Shown here one piece after another: positions 12,395 to 23,183 of a stretch of DNA of 64,000 nucleotides. How positions within the stretch are numbered: the first letter of the stretch is position 1; every line of letters begins with the position of its first letter. A model generated the notes under the pieces. It was not told where the DNA came from. It saw only the letters and a program-made list of their open reading frames with translations, and did no database searches. The position numbers were made by a program, and so were the translations under genes. Origin of the DNA: Dendrophyllia cribrosa (Eukaryota > Cnidaria > Anthozoa > Scleractinia > Dendrophylliidae); contig JAJLRJ010000005.1 in the NCBI GenBank assembly GCA_024195265.1, forward strand, positions 23,123,855-23,187,854. The letters are read 5' to 3'.

Positions 12395-13444
12395 TAACTA
12401 ACAAGATCATTTTTTTTTTAATTTAAACTTTATTCCTCTTAAATAAACAATATACAAGGTTTTTTTTTTACATTTAGGTACATAACATATACATGTATAT
12501 ATATATATAAAAAAAAAGGAAGTGGTTACTTACATGTTTTATATTCGAAATCCTGCTTAAAACTATTTAATTACACATATATATATATAACGATAATCAG
12601 TATAGATAAACGTCAACTCAAAGAGGAGAACCATCTTCGCATTGATAAATATGAAATTATATTTATTAAAATTTTTCCCATTGGAGTCTGTAGGTGATTT
12701 TTGATATAAAATCGTTTAGAGTACTATTCTTCTTTTCTAGTTTTTGAATATACAGGAAGCGCTTTGCGAATAGTGTATAATAATTGAATTTTTTTATCAA
12801 GCTAGTTGAAAGTTGATCGTTAGTAAGCGATAGTCCGAAGAGCCATTCACATACTGATGGCATTAAAATGACAGCATTGACTCTGTTAAAATAATCTATT
12901 ACTTGGTCGAAGAATATTTTAGAAAAATGGCATTCCACAAAAGTGTGAATAATTGAATCGGGCTTACAGTGTATCACAATAAAAGCAGTTATCATTAGCT
13001 TCTATTCCGAAGAGACATAGCTCCTTCTTTGTAGCGACTATTCGATGCATTAGTTTATAATAAAACTCCTTAAGCTTATGGTCTTTACAAATATCAGTGG
13101 ATCTAACAAAAATTAATGTCGTCCCAATTAAGGTCCGTTGTCTCTAGATCTCTTATTCATTTCTTGGGACCCGCCGCGTCACTTGATATTTTCTTTATAA
13201 ACATCCAATAGTAGTTCTTACATTTGAACTTTGCGAGATCAAAAACAATAGTTGACGATATCCAAAATTCTGTTGTATCCGGAGAAAATCTACTTTTATC
13301 AATGGTCTGTTTTCTGGCTTTACCAAGAAGATGTTTTGGGATAGCCGAGATAACCTGTAAATAATTTAAAAAATTACATTTAACTTTATATCTTTATATC
13401 TTTATATCTTTATAGAAAGTTAAAGATATAACTAACAAGATCAT
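12395..13444 (-). mobile_element. 5'-truncated LINE with 16-bp target-site duplication
   Basis: A 1018-bp insertion (12411-13428) lies between direct repeats TAACTAACAAGATCAT at 12395-12410 and 13429-13444. Its minus-strand 3' end is a poly-A (T-run from 12411). The coding remnant includes FWISSTIVFDLAKFKCKNYY, KLKEFYYKLMHRI, a zinc-finger-like CLFGIEANDNCFYC and CEWLFGLSL. This is the C-terminal part of a LINE ORF2, after the RT. The same domain order is seen at 57710-58844 and 60912-61796. The 5' junction carries short TTTATATCT repeats. Confidence 0.85.
12666..12995 (-). pseudogene. LINE ORF2 C-terminal fragment
   Basis: A 109-codon open piece of the insertion just described, containing HTFVECHFSKIFFDQVIDYF and CEWLFGL. 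In relatives this follows the Cys-rich zf-RVT-like motif, which here lies upstream in another frame. It is not a host gene. Confidence 0.7.
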
Positions 13445-14049
13445 AATAATGATTAAAACTGGGTAGTGCCATTGAGTATCAGTTCAATAATATTGTAATC
13501 TTGTGCTGCTGCTGGATGAGCTGACTAGTACTCAGGTTACTGAATAAAATGAAAGAAATTAATAAACAACTTGGTGTCACACCCTGTCTGCGATATGGCT
13601 GCCAGTTCTGCCCCACTCCTCGACAACGTTTTCCTGCCATTACAAAGCTCTACACTGATACCGTGTACCAGCGTCGCCGACTGGGCAATTATTCAATGCT
13701 TCGGAAAAAGGTTTACTGAAAATGAATCACTTTCAGCATTTGGTGGCGTGCATGAAATTTGCAGAATTTCTGATCTCAGATCTAGACATGTTGTTTCTAT
13801 GTCAAAGGACAAGAAGAGATAGCTTTTGTGGGGTGACAGGTAATTTGATTTCTGGACTGTTTCCTTTATTTAATTTTGGGAAAGCATCAGTGTGCAAGGG
13901 CCATCACCCGTAGCATCTGTTACGGGTGAGTGCACTTGATTAGAACTGATGTTACGGGTGATCTTGCCTGTCATAGGTTAATTTGAACGACAAAGCAACA
14001 AGATTGTTACGGGTGTTAAGATCAGAGCAATGCCTGTCTCAAATCTTAA
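13445..14049. other. No gene recognised; repeated TTACGGGTG motifs
   Basis: TTACGGGTG or its near-complement occurs several times between 13900 and 14010. At 14050-14060 TGACAGCCCTG matches the terminal inverted repeat of the hAT element at 35500-40451, so this tract could be a degraded non-autonomous hAT relative. I could not find its other end. Confidence 0.35.
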
Positions 14050-14164
14050 TGACAGCCCTGGTGTGTAATCATTAAACTCCTCCCTCGTTATGCTTTCTTT
14101 AAGATCATTTGTAGTTGCATTGGTAGTGACAGGGTTTTCTTTGTCGGTCTGCTGCAATCCAATG

Positions 14165-14465
14165 CCGCTTTCATACAGATGTATGTAACTCCCTCGCGCG
14201 CTTCAACCAAATTCTTCCTTTGGTTCCTTTTCTTTTGAGAGTTTCTTCTCGCTCTTTTAAAACTGTACTTGGTTGATCTTCTGTTGGCATCTTTTTCCTT
14301 TTCCTTTCCATTTTCTTAGTGTACTGTTCTGTAACAAGCATCTGCAACAGTCCCATTTTTTGTGAGACAAGTGTGATGTAGCTGTGCCCTTTGTTGAATT
14401 GGACGATTCATGCTGTGGTCCAAAAGTCACTACTTTGGGACCCTCCATAGTGCCTGATTTTTGGG
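14165..14465 (-). pseudogene. Mutator-like transposase (PF20700 type) C-terminal fragment
   Basis: The minus frame gives APKIRHYGGSQSSDF, then FNKGHSYI, SQKMGLLQ and VTEQYTKKMERKRKKM. This is the C-terminal segment of the multicopy transposase family whose core is seen at 29575-30667. A TAG sits inside it, shortly after SQSSDFWTTA. It abuts, in the same reading direction, a Gypsy integrase fragment, giving a fused open frame that is not a functional protein. Confidence 0.55.
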
Positions 14466-14860
14466 GCTAGAAATTGCAAAACTTGCGTCTCCGCACTTCC
14501 TCCATTCACCTTCTTTATCTCCTCCTTGAATGTTTGTACCGCTCTCTCCGTCAGTCCGTTTGATGCAGGGTGATAGGGCGCAGTTCTGATGTGACGAATT
14601 CCATTCTGTTTGAGGAAATCTTCAAACTCTTCGCTTGTGAAGCTGCTGCCATTGTCTGTAACGACGATGTACGGCAGGCCATGTGTTGCATAAGCGATTC
14701 TCAATTTCTCGATGGTCGCACTTGATGTCGATGTGTTCATTGGAAACGCTTCCATACATCCACTAAGAGTGAGCATCTACCACGATGAAAAACATTTTCC
14801 AAAGGAACGGACCTGCATAGTCTAGGTGGTATGCTACACTAAGAATCATTTCCTCTTTAT
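14466..14860 (-). pseudogene. Gypsy-type LTR retrotransposon integrase core fragment
   Basis: The frame contains FFIVVDAHS, WMEAFPM, then VTDNGSSFTSEEF and APYHPASNGLTERAVQTF. This is the DDE core of a retroviral-type integrase (second Asp in VTDNG, Glu in GLTERA). A frameshift lies between VVDAHS and the EAFPM segment. No RT, protease, LTR or Gag is nearby. About 130 codons remain. Confidence 0.8.
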
Positions 14861-15489
14861 GTAAAAAACAAAACAAAAACATACATGTAGCAGCCTTGAA
14901 ACAATACAAGGATTACTAAATTGCCTTTTTCATCACCTCAGACAGTGACCACATGTACAAATATCACTTTTTTGGTTGGCTAGCAAAAGACTGTGATGTG
15001 GGTTCTTCTGTGGGCAGCGAAACAAAATAGAGTGGTTTTCGTTAAACCGTGAAAATTAGTAGGCACTATTAGACACCAATTCCATTGTTTTCCTTTGTTT
15101 AGTTTTTGCTAATTTTGGCTAATTTTAATTAATTGCTAGATACTGTTTCACGGCCTAATTAAAATCACTCTAACTCCAAAATAAGACTAAGGCTTAGTTC
15201 AAAACTGTTTTGATCAGAAACTATTACTTATTGTGCATATTTTTAGGGCAGTTGACAACATTTTTGTGGCCTTTTAATGGTTGCTTGCAATCTCGACATT
15301 TTCATGTGTTTTTTTCTTGTCGGCTGTACAGTTCTTTCTGGGACCTGGGAAACTAATAAAACAAAAACATCATCTCAATTGTTACAAATCTAGTAAATGA
15401 TATTGTTACAACTTTGTACTCCTACTGCATCTGATTAACATTAATACTCCTTGTTATGACAAATGGATGTCATTTATCACTACTATAGT
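14861..15489. other. No gene recognised
   Basis: AT-rich sequence between the integrase fragment and the left end of the Harbinger element. No conserved frame seen. Confidence 0.4.
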
Positions 15490-17284
15490 GACCTTTAGAT
15501 CCGACTACGAGTACGAGTACGAGTACGAGATTTCCATTTCCTGTATTGTGCGCATGTGTAATGGCCGTGTCACTAAAACAAGCAAACTCTTTGTCAACCT
15601 TTCGTCGACAACAAGATTTCAGGCCAAAGTCGTCGCCGCGACTACGAGATTTTTTTTAGGTAAGTTTTCTCGCCATGATATGGTTCTATTCTTTTGATAA
15701 ATAAGCAGATAAAAAGGCAATTAGTGTGGGATCTTTTATTGATGAAAATGAATATTGTTGTTACAATATTAAGTTTTCCAATTTAGCCGCGCAGAAATAT
15801 TTGTTGCGGACGTAAATCTTGCTTCCTGGACGCAACGTAATGTTATTTAATCAAGTCAAAAACATTCTTGTTTCCCGGACACAAATTTTGCTTCCTAAAG
15901 AATTGTTTTACAGTTTAGCCACATTGGAAGAAACAACAATTTGTTTCCTAGTTTAGCCCCGAGAGTTTAATAGCCAGGCTTCGCCAGGCCTCGCCCGGCC
16001 CTACTTAGCTTTTAATACCGCACTTTTGCTACTGCATGTTAATAAAGAAACAACAAACATACGCGAGTTTGTTGAGCAAAATGACCGCTTTTCGGTTTAT
16101 AGTAGTCAACCATTTTCTTCAGAAAGTTGTCTACAAAACACGAATTGGTTCTTTAAAGCTGTTTTAAAAGCTCATCGTAAATGCATGGGGCCGACTGAGT
16201 AAATTGTGTTTTGAGAAACTGAAACTGAAGCTTCTGAAAACTCGAGTGAATTACACATAAATTTTTCTCGGCCCTATACTTGTTTATAACCTAGACGGCA
16301 AAACATTTGGGACTTTTTAAAAGCCTCGAAACTGCCCGAAGCAAAATATTCGCTTGCAAACTGAAAGTAAAGCAATTTCAACTCAGTGTCGTTACTAACT
16401 GTTAATCTAGAAGAAAGGCTCGACTGTTATGTACATCTAGAAAAAATGTCTGACTTATTGATAAAACGCACTTTAGGACAAGAGCAAAGCAAATTTTATT
16501 TGAGCTTTCATACCTGTGTTGTGAAGTTTTTTTGCCGCTTTGATAACTGAAAACAAACGGCGAGTTAGTTAACTAGCTTGCACGTTTGGCGAATCGCTTC
16601 CTTCCACTGCTGTCAACCGTATCCTTTATTTCGTTAAAATAATATTGACCGTTCCTTAAAGCAATATCTGTGTTGTTTTCTTTTAATAGATCAACAGGAA
16701 GTCGTTTGACTCGCCATGAGTGGATTTCTTCAACGTCTTTAACCACGCAAAATCGCCAGGCGCCTTTTTAACCCAAGCTTTAACACCAATAATCGCTTGT
16801 TGTTTAGCGTAAGGCACTGTAATTCACCATAACGAATTCCTTTCTTAGGTATCAACTGATTTCTATCCTGTTGTTTATAAAAAAAACTCTGGTAAAATGC
16901 GAACCATTCGTTTGTAATTCTGTTCGAAATCCAGACAAACCACCTAAATGCAGAGCGACGCGATCAACCAATCAAGAGCGACAGATTTTGATGCCCTGCC
17001 AATCAGGAGCAAGTAATTTTGCTTTCGATTGAAATAAAATTGACTTCAGTAATTTTGCCCTCTATATTATAAAGCTGTTAATACATCTTAAGTTAAGCTT
17101 AAATGTGTCCTCATAAAAGATGAGAATCCACCTGTTTTATTTACTTACAGGTGCTAGAATGTTGGAATGCAAACAAAATACAGTTAAGTCTCGTCGATAA
17201 TAAAACCAAAAGAAAAGACATCACGATACTGAATTGAAAACTGCGCTATGAATTTTAAGTAAATTTTGTTCATACAATGTATTT

Positions 17285-18014
17285 TCTGTCTTTAAGACAT
17301 CATGACGGCATGCAAACGTGAGCTGTTTATCTGGAAGAATTGTCGAGTCGTTGCTTAGTGAGGTTGTACATGAGGAGCCGTACAAGTACAATGCAGGAAC
17401 AAAAGAGAGAGAGAGGGGCTGCCTGGTCAAAAATAGCAGAAAGTTTAAATGAGCATGGCATGAAGGTAACCCAGAGGTCGGTGAGAGAAAAGTTTGACAA
17501 GATGTACAAGCAGTTTAAAGAAAGAGAAAAAGAGGAGAAGTTGGCTAGCGGGGTCGAGGTTGAATATGATGAAAATTATCAGGCGCTGACAGAAATTCAT
17601 GACAGAATAATTGAATGGGAAGAGGCGAGGCAGGCTAAGGATACAACGGAGAAAGTAACAGCAGAGGAGATGAGGAAGAGAGCAACGAAGAAGTTGAGCA
17701 CTACAAAGAAAAGGAAAGCAGATGTAGGATCTGGTGATGAATCAGAAGAAGACAGTCCACCAAAGAAAAGGCAAAGCCAAACAAACTTAGTGGAGGTCAT
17801 GAATCAGAGCGTGTTAATGAAGAGGGCAGACCAGCAGGAACAGCGGCAGATAAGGCAAAGAGAACTAGATATGAGGGCTGCCGAGCTGCAACAGCAGCAA
17901 CAATTTCAAAACCATCTACTCCAACAACAGCAGCAGTTTCAGCAACAGCAACAGGCTATGAACATGGCCATGTTCAATGCACTAAATGAGATGCTCAAAC
18001 ACATAAGAAAATAA
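17285..18014 (+). CDS. Myb/SANT-like DNA-binding protein of Harbinger
   Basis: In this superfamily the Myb/SANT protein binds transposon ends and helps bring the nuclease to the nucleus. The open frame of 224 codons (from 17340) shows the trihelix-like domain WSKIAESLNEHG...TQRSVREKFDKMYKQF, an acidic-basic linker SGDESEEDSPPKKR (likely nuclear signal) and a C-terminal Gln-rich coiled coil, ending at 18014. The first helix is encoded in another frame (LLSEVVHEEPYKYNAGTKER, 17339-17410). The frames meet at a GAGAGAGAGA run near 17405, which suggests a 2-base slip in a microsatellite. The printed start at 17340 is therefore probably not the true start; a better one is the ATG near 17301 or an upstream exon. 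Gene probably broken, or the run is a sequencing error. Confidence 0.75.
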
Positions 18015-18026
18015 GTTTCTCATGGC

Positions 18027-18422
18027 TACCGTAAATGCTCTATTAAGCCCCCCTATCTAATAAGCCCCCCTCTTGAGATGCAAGTTTTTAATAAGCCAAA
18101 CCCCCCCCCCCCCACCCACCCTCCCCCTTCCTCCCACAAAATCGCTTAAGTAGAAGCCACTTAGCTCAGGTTAGAATCACATTATATTCTAATGATCTCA
18201 ACATTTACAATAATTGTAAATGTTGAGATCATTAGAATATAATTATTTCCAATTTCATATGGGACAGTTTCAATGTTTTCTTATGAAGTTGAGAGAGAGA
18301 GAGAGTTTTAAATAAGCCCAGCCCCTCTGTATCAAGCCTACTCCCCCCCCCCCCCCCCCCTCTTCTTGAAGGCCTGACAATAAATAAGGCTCCCCCCGGG
18401 CATATAAATAGTGTTTATGGTA
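18027..18422. mobile_element. MITE-like insertion with poly-C tracts
   Basis: The ends TACCGTAAAT (18027) and TTTATGGTA (to 18422) form short inverted termini. The inside has repeated TAAGCCCCCC units, long C-runs (18103-18113, 18343-18360) and a perfect palindrome. It lies 12 bp after the stop codon of the Myb gene. Confidence 0.55.
18181..18243. repeat. Perfect palindrome, 30-bp arms with 3-base loop
   Basis: Arms 18181-18210 and 18214-18243 are exact inverted copies (ATTATATTCTAATGATCTCA and onward) around the trinucleotide TAA. No mismatch was found. Confidence 0.9.
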
Positions 18423-20027
18423 ATTATTAATCACTCCCTATTTTGAGATATTTAAGTGAATTGCTTATCACTATATGTTGCATTTTATAAATTTATCATT
18501 GATGTAAATTACATATTTATTTGCATATTTTTCAGTAATTTATTTATCATTACTTCAAAGTCACACATCATGAATTGTTGTTGCTGTGATGATTACATTG
18601 AGAGCAATATTTAAACTCATTGTAACACACATTTCAAATATTATTCCAATTAACATTATATTATAATGCCCAATATGGACCAATATGATTGGTGCTGTTT
18701 TGTGATAGCAATATGCATTATATATTCATGAATACTCTAATTTAAATTGGAACTAATTTTGGCTTCCAAATAAATATAAAAACATACTGATAAATACATA
18801 CATACTCATTACTGATATATATCAGATATGATTCCTTAAATATATATATAACTTAACCATGAATTGCTGACAACCAACCTTATACATTATGTGAATGTTA
18901 ATTGTAAGGTAATTACTTTTTGAATGTTCTGCAAGTCAGTGTTTTTGTGACATTGTTGGCCATATCAAGCACATGTGACTCAAAAATAGGGTTTGTATTC
19001 ATGTTCAATTCAGTGTCATAAGTTACAATTAAAGCACATGAAACCTTACTTTTGTCTTGTTTGTTTTTGGTAGGGTCTTGTACATGCAATTGCTCTTTAC
19101 ATATATATAGTATTTAAGTTGCTGAGCTCTTAATTATTAGGTCTATTACAAATATAGTATAAAATGTATGAAAAATTAGAGGATAAATTGTTTTGGGAAA
19201 AAGTCAATACATAAAGTTTTCCCCACCAACACTGAGTTGAATAATTGCTTTGGTATATAACAAACCAGTGAATATATATCCACTGGTTAAGGTAGCCAAA
19301 AACAGTTACTTTCTTTCTGACAAATTGGGAAAAAAAAATCATGCGTGAAATCCAAAACATTATGCCTGGAAGTGAATAGCAAATGTTCTATTATTCAAAA
19401 TAGCATTCTACATGTGGAGTGCAAATTCTTTAAAACACTTAAATTTATGAGAAGATGACTGTCGTATAATAAACAATTTATTGAGCTATTGGCTTTTTTT
19501 AACTGTCAGTTTTCATTGTTTTGAGACCTTAGATTCGAAAAAATAGAAACTGACAATTCAAGATACATAGCCGTAAACACAACTTTTTGCCGAATTAACC
19601 TCTATCTATATACTGTGATTGAAATACCAATCAGAGTGCACAAGAAACACTATCCACTGGTTTGGTATATACTAATATGAAGAAATATTCATTCTGCAAA
19701 CCATCTGCTTGGGTTGCCTGTGGTATTTTACAACATAGGTAAAAATTGCATTGTGTGATGCATCCGCATGGCTTTTTTAAAACTGAAAATACTCTTGAAT
19801 TGTTGGTGGCTGCAGATCAAAAAATGAACCAGTAGTTGAGCCATAAAAACAAGTAAGTGCATTTCTCAGAAGAGCACAGACAGAATACATAGTGCCCACT
19901 GGGCTGAGTCCAATCTTTAGGTTCTTTTTGTAATCGAGGAATGCAAAATAGGAAACAATGTCTCCAAACACCCACTCAACTGCTGTTCTCACACCACTCA
20001 TGGATGCATTAAATGCCTCTTGTTGAA

Positions 20028-21148
20028 TAGCCTGCGTAGCTGGCGTTTTTTTTTTGTTGGCGCGTGCGATAATTCGCGAGCGGCGAAGCCGCGAGTTTCG
20101 AGTTTCGAGTTTCGAGCGGCGAAGCCGTGAGAAACCGCCTGCCCGGTTTCGTGGGCTTTTTGAGTAGTCCGTACGCCGGCGTACGGGCCGTTCTGATTGG
20201 TTCTAAAACGTAAACACGTCAATCAAATGGTTATGCAATCTCCCAAGGGAGACTAGAGTTGCCACGCGAAATGGTAGAAAATTTGTCACTGCCGGGCATT
20301 TAGTCTATTTGAGACTGTGCCCGGCAGTCTGCAGAAATTTTCTAAGTGTCGGGAACATAGCGATCTTATAGTATGCCCAAGCTTGGATATTTCGTCAACT
20401 GGAAAAGCAAAATAATTTTGGGAATCGCTTGACATTTCTAAACGAACTTTGAATACTCTTAAGAAGTTTGAGTGAGACGTTCAGTCGATATTCTGTGAAC
20501 TGAATTCTGACTGCGAGTCTCGGCAGAAATATTCTAAGTGTCGAGAACATAGCGATCTTATAGTATGCCCAAGCTTGGATATTTTGTCAACTGGAAAATC
20601 AAAATAATTTTGGGAATCACTTGACATTTCTAAACGAACATCGAATACTCTCAAAAGGTTTGAAAGAGCCTTTGAGTGAAAATTTTGTGAAAATTTCTGA
20701 CTGCCGGGGCATTTAGCCACAGCGTTTCTGAAATTCACACTATTTAATTTTCAAAGAGAAACAGCACAATCTACAGTTATCATTCGCGCTTTTCGGATTC
20801 TCCCTCCCTTGAGAGTTTTTTTCGGGGTATCGCCGTTCGCCATCAAAGGAACTTATGTAGTTTTTGTTGTTTATTGCCCGCCATCGTAAGCCACGATTTT
20901 TTGCGCGATCCATCGTAATTTACATGAAGTTTCGTATTACGATGCGCCCTGTGATTGGTTGGGTAATTGTATCCACCAAAAGATGTCAAAAAGGTCAAAA
21001 AGGTCAAAAGGGGGCGGCTACTCAAAAAGCCCACGAAACCGGGCAGGCGGTTTCTCACGGCTTCGCCGCTCGAAACTCGAAACTCGCGGCTTTGCCGTTC
21101 GCGAATTATCGCGCGCGCCAACAAAAAAACCGCCAGCTACGCAGGCTA
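20028..21148. mobile_element. Foldback (MuDR-like) non-autonomous element, 9-bp duplication
   Basis: It starts TAGCCTGCGTAGCTGGCG and ends with the complement. The inverted arms extend about 140 bp each (20028-20174, 21011-21148) and are GC-rich, with CGAGTTTCGAG repeats. It is flanked by CTTGTTGAA at 20019-20027 and 21149-21157. Long inverted ends plus a 9-bp duplication fit Mutator-type elements. No transposase is encoded. Confidence 0.85.
20331..20700. repeat. Two tandem copies of a 192-bp unit inside the foldback element
   Basis: GCAGAAATTTTCTAAGTGTCG at 20331 recurs at 20523 as GCAGAAATATTCTAAG, with matching downstream sequence (ATAGCGATCTTATAGTATGC and so on). The outer sides carry CTGCCGGG-CATTTAG motifs. 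Confidence 0.85.
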
Positions 21149-21493
21149 CTTGTTGAACTGTTAGGTGACCACCCTTGTACGGGCCCTGAAGATGCACCCT
21201 CAGGGGATAAGCAGGGTCCCCATAGATGCAAAGTGGCTGGCCTGCTGTATCCTGTGAGTGCTGCTGCAGCTCATTAAGCAAGCCAGGCATCCTCAACATT
21301 CCAGAATCATGCCGCTTTCCTTCTGGGAAAATATAATAGACCAGCATCTCTCTTAAATTACATGTACATGATGCAAAAAGATTGCCTCAATATTGTATAA
21401 CTGTAAAAATAGTGGTTTTACATATACTCCATAAAAGTGTTTAAAAGGAACATTAAGCATTTCTATTTATTTGCACGGAAAGTCGTTATATAA

Positions 21494-21668
21494 AATGAAA
21501 ATAGTTTTAAATGTGGGAGACTAGTTAATTGTGTCTGCATACATATAGTTAATCAGCCCTTGTAAGAAAATTTCTTATAAGGGCTGATTATAACTGCATA
21601 TGTATACGTATATAACTGTATATGTATACGTACTTAGTAGTCTCCCACATCTAAAATTATTTCCATTA
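21494..21668. repeat. Palindromic MITE in the transposase intron
   Basis: Outer arms AAATGTGGGAGACTAG / CTAGTCTCCCACAT-type and an inner near-perfect hairpin around AATCAGCCCTTGTAAGAAA form a single large inverted repeat. A few TATGTATACG repeats break the right arm. It sits between the donor at 21796 and the acceptor at 21323. Confidence 0.75.
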
Positions 21669-22762
21669 TTGGAAATACAGGTGTACGTGTCTCGCAGAAC
21701 CTCGCGAAGCTCGGGGGGTTTTAAGAGCTGAAGCGTGAAATTTTCAAAGCCCCATGCACTTTATCTTTAAACACAGACGCAGAACATTTTACTTACCGAC
21801 TGGACCAAAAAGGTTCGCAATCAAACCATTGGGTGCCACAACTGATTGAAACTTGACTCCGTGTACTCTTTTATGTCCGTTGTACATAATTCTCTGGTGT
21901 TCACCGGGACGGCAAATGGGGCGAACAGTGCCATCAACAAAACCCCAACAATTGTCTAGCGCGGCTCCCTTTGCATGGATGGCCCTGGTGAAATTCTACA
22001 GTTGTGGTGGTTGAAGCCAAGGCTGATCTAAATCTCGAGGGAGATAACCTGTTGTTTGATAGACGTGGTCCATGACTTCTGCTAAGATTAAACTCATCTC
22101 GGGCACCGTGCGGCCAAATCGAGGAATCATGTCGCTCAGACGGCACGGATAAGCGAATCGCCTGAGCAACATAAGCAGACCTTCCTCCCCTGACGCTACA
22201 GTCCCATTGCTACAGGTGAACTTCTCTGGTATTCTTAAAGCTTTAGCTAGCAGTGGAAGCTCTGAATAAGCAAATCTGAATTCAGATTTGAACTGTGCCA
22301 TCGACATCTCTACTTGATTCTCAACTCGCCCGTACTCCCAATACGAATACCGTGGATTTTTACGGTTCATCTCTGTGAAAACCACAAACAACTCATCTTC
22401 ATCTAGAACATCGTCCAAAAATAGCATGATCATTGCAGCGAGAACGTTTTTCTTTGAAAACATCGCAGAATAAAACTGAGATAACCCGCGAACTAAAAAA
22501 CTCGCTGTTGTTTACAATCTAAACGTTGCAAATTACGACAGCTGACTTCGAGTACAACTTTGCAATACCAGTCTCCGCGCGGTCATATCTCGTACTCGTA
22601 CTCGGAGTCGGATCTAAAGGTCCCTTATATATCCACTGAAGGGAACAGGACAAAAGAAAACTGTTCATGATAGGTAGTTTGAGATAGCCAGGTGTAACAA
22701 AGTATTGCACAGCAATAATATGCAAGGAAAATAAGATTATGTATTTTGTGTACATTTATACC

Positions 22763-22844
22763 TCTTATTAGCCGAGTTCGAGGTCCGTACCGTAACGAGG
22801 TTCCGTAACTTACGGTACGGACCGAGAGAAACGAGGCTAATAAG
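22763..22844. repeat. Inverted repeat at DIRS left end
   Basis: CTTATTAGCC with GGTCCGTACCGTAA on the left pairs with TTACGGTACGGACC and GGCTAATAAG on the right. The hairpin is about 82 bp with a short GC-rich loop. Confidence 0.75.
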
Positions 22845-23183
22845 ATATTATTTATTATATCTCTAAATCGGAGATAAAGGAAAACCTTTCAAGTCAAAAG
22901 CTTTCAAGTCAAGGCGTTTGGGGTGAAACTCTAATGTTTTAATATAAATGTTAACTTAGCCACATATTAAGGTTTCTCTCTTTGTTACAATTCTTTTTCC
23001 TCTAGCACAAAGGATTCGTTCAGTCCTTCTCTCTTTTGCTTGCTGGTTTTTACGTTCGGTTGCCGGTCACCTTGTTGTTCGGTCACTCATGGGCTCAGTT
23101 GTCCTTTCAATTGTGCTCTGTCTAGTGGACTTTGGTTTTGTGAGTCTTACCCTTGGCATGACTAGGGCTATGGTCTTGGGGTC

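Larger units (their letters stand above)
19777..22463 (-). pseudogene. HARBI1-like Harbinger transposase, nonsense and insertion
   Basis: A DDE endonuclease that cuts and joins transposon ends. Exon 1 (22463-21797) starts ATG with MFSKKNVLAAMIM and carries the first catalytic Asp in GFVDGTVRPICRPGE. It ends at a GTAAGT donor. Exon 2 begins at 21322 after TTTCCCAG and carries the second Asp in YGDPAYPLR. The third acid is in AVEWVFGDI, in the last segment (20027-19777), which ends EEYF-like (IQEYFQF). Lesions: an in-frame TAG at 21998-21996 and a 1121-bp insertion (20028-21148). If the insertion and one 9-base duplication are ignored, the frame continues correctly from HLTVQQ into the next segment. 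The intron holds a MITE. All three catalytic acids are still encoded. Confidence 0.85.
15490..22622. mobile_element. Harbinger (PIF-type) DNA transposon, two-gene, nested insertions
   Basis: Terminal inverted repeats begin GACCTTTAGATCCGACT at 15490 and end with the complement at 22622. Both continue into repeated GAGTAC units. Inside are a Myb/SANT gene on plus (17285-18014) and a HARBI1-like nuclease gene on minus (22463-19777) in tail-to-tail arrangement, which is the standard two-protein design of this superfamily. The expected 3-bp target duplication is not clear. The length is inflated by at least three later insertions (18027-18422, 20028-21148, 21494-21668). Confidence 0.85.

Noticed and set aside
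20843..21347. Several overlapping frames with SRAPTKK or ARANKK motifs
   Set aside because: Shadows of the foldback element arms in different frames.
15490..22622. 3-bp target duplication for the Harbinger
   Set aside because: Flanks do not give a clear identical trinucleotide; left undetermined rather than forced.
22519..22755. 78-residue minus frame across the Harbinger right end
   Set aside because: It spans the transposon boundary and the terminal repeat; not a gene.
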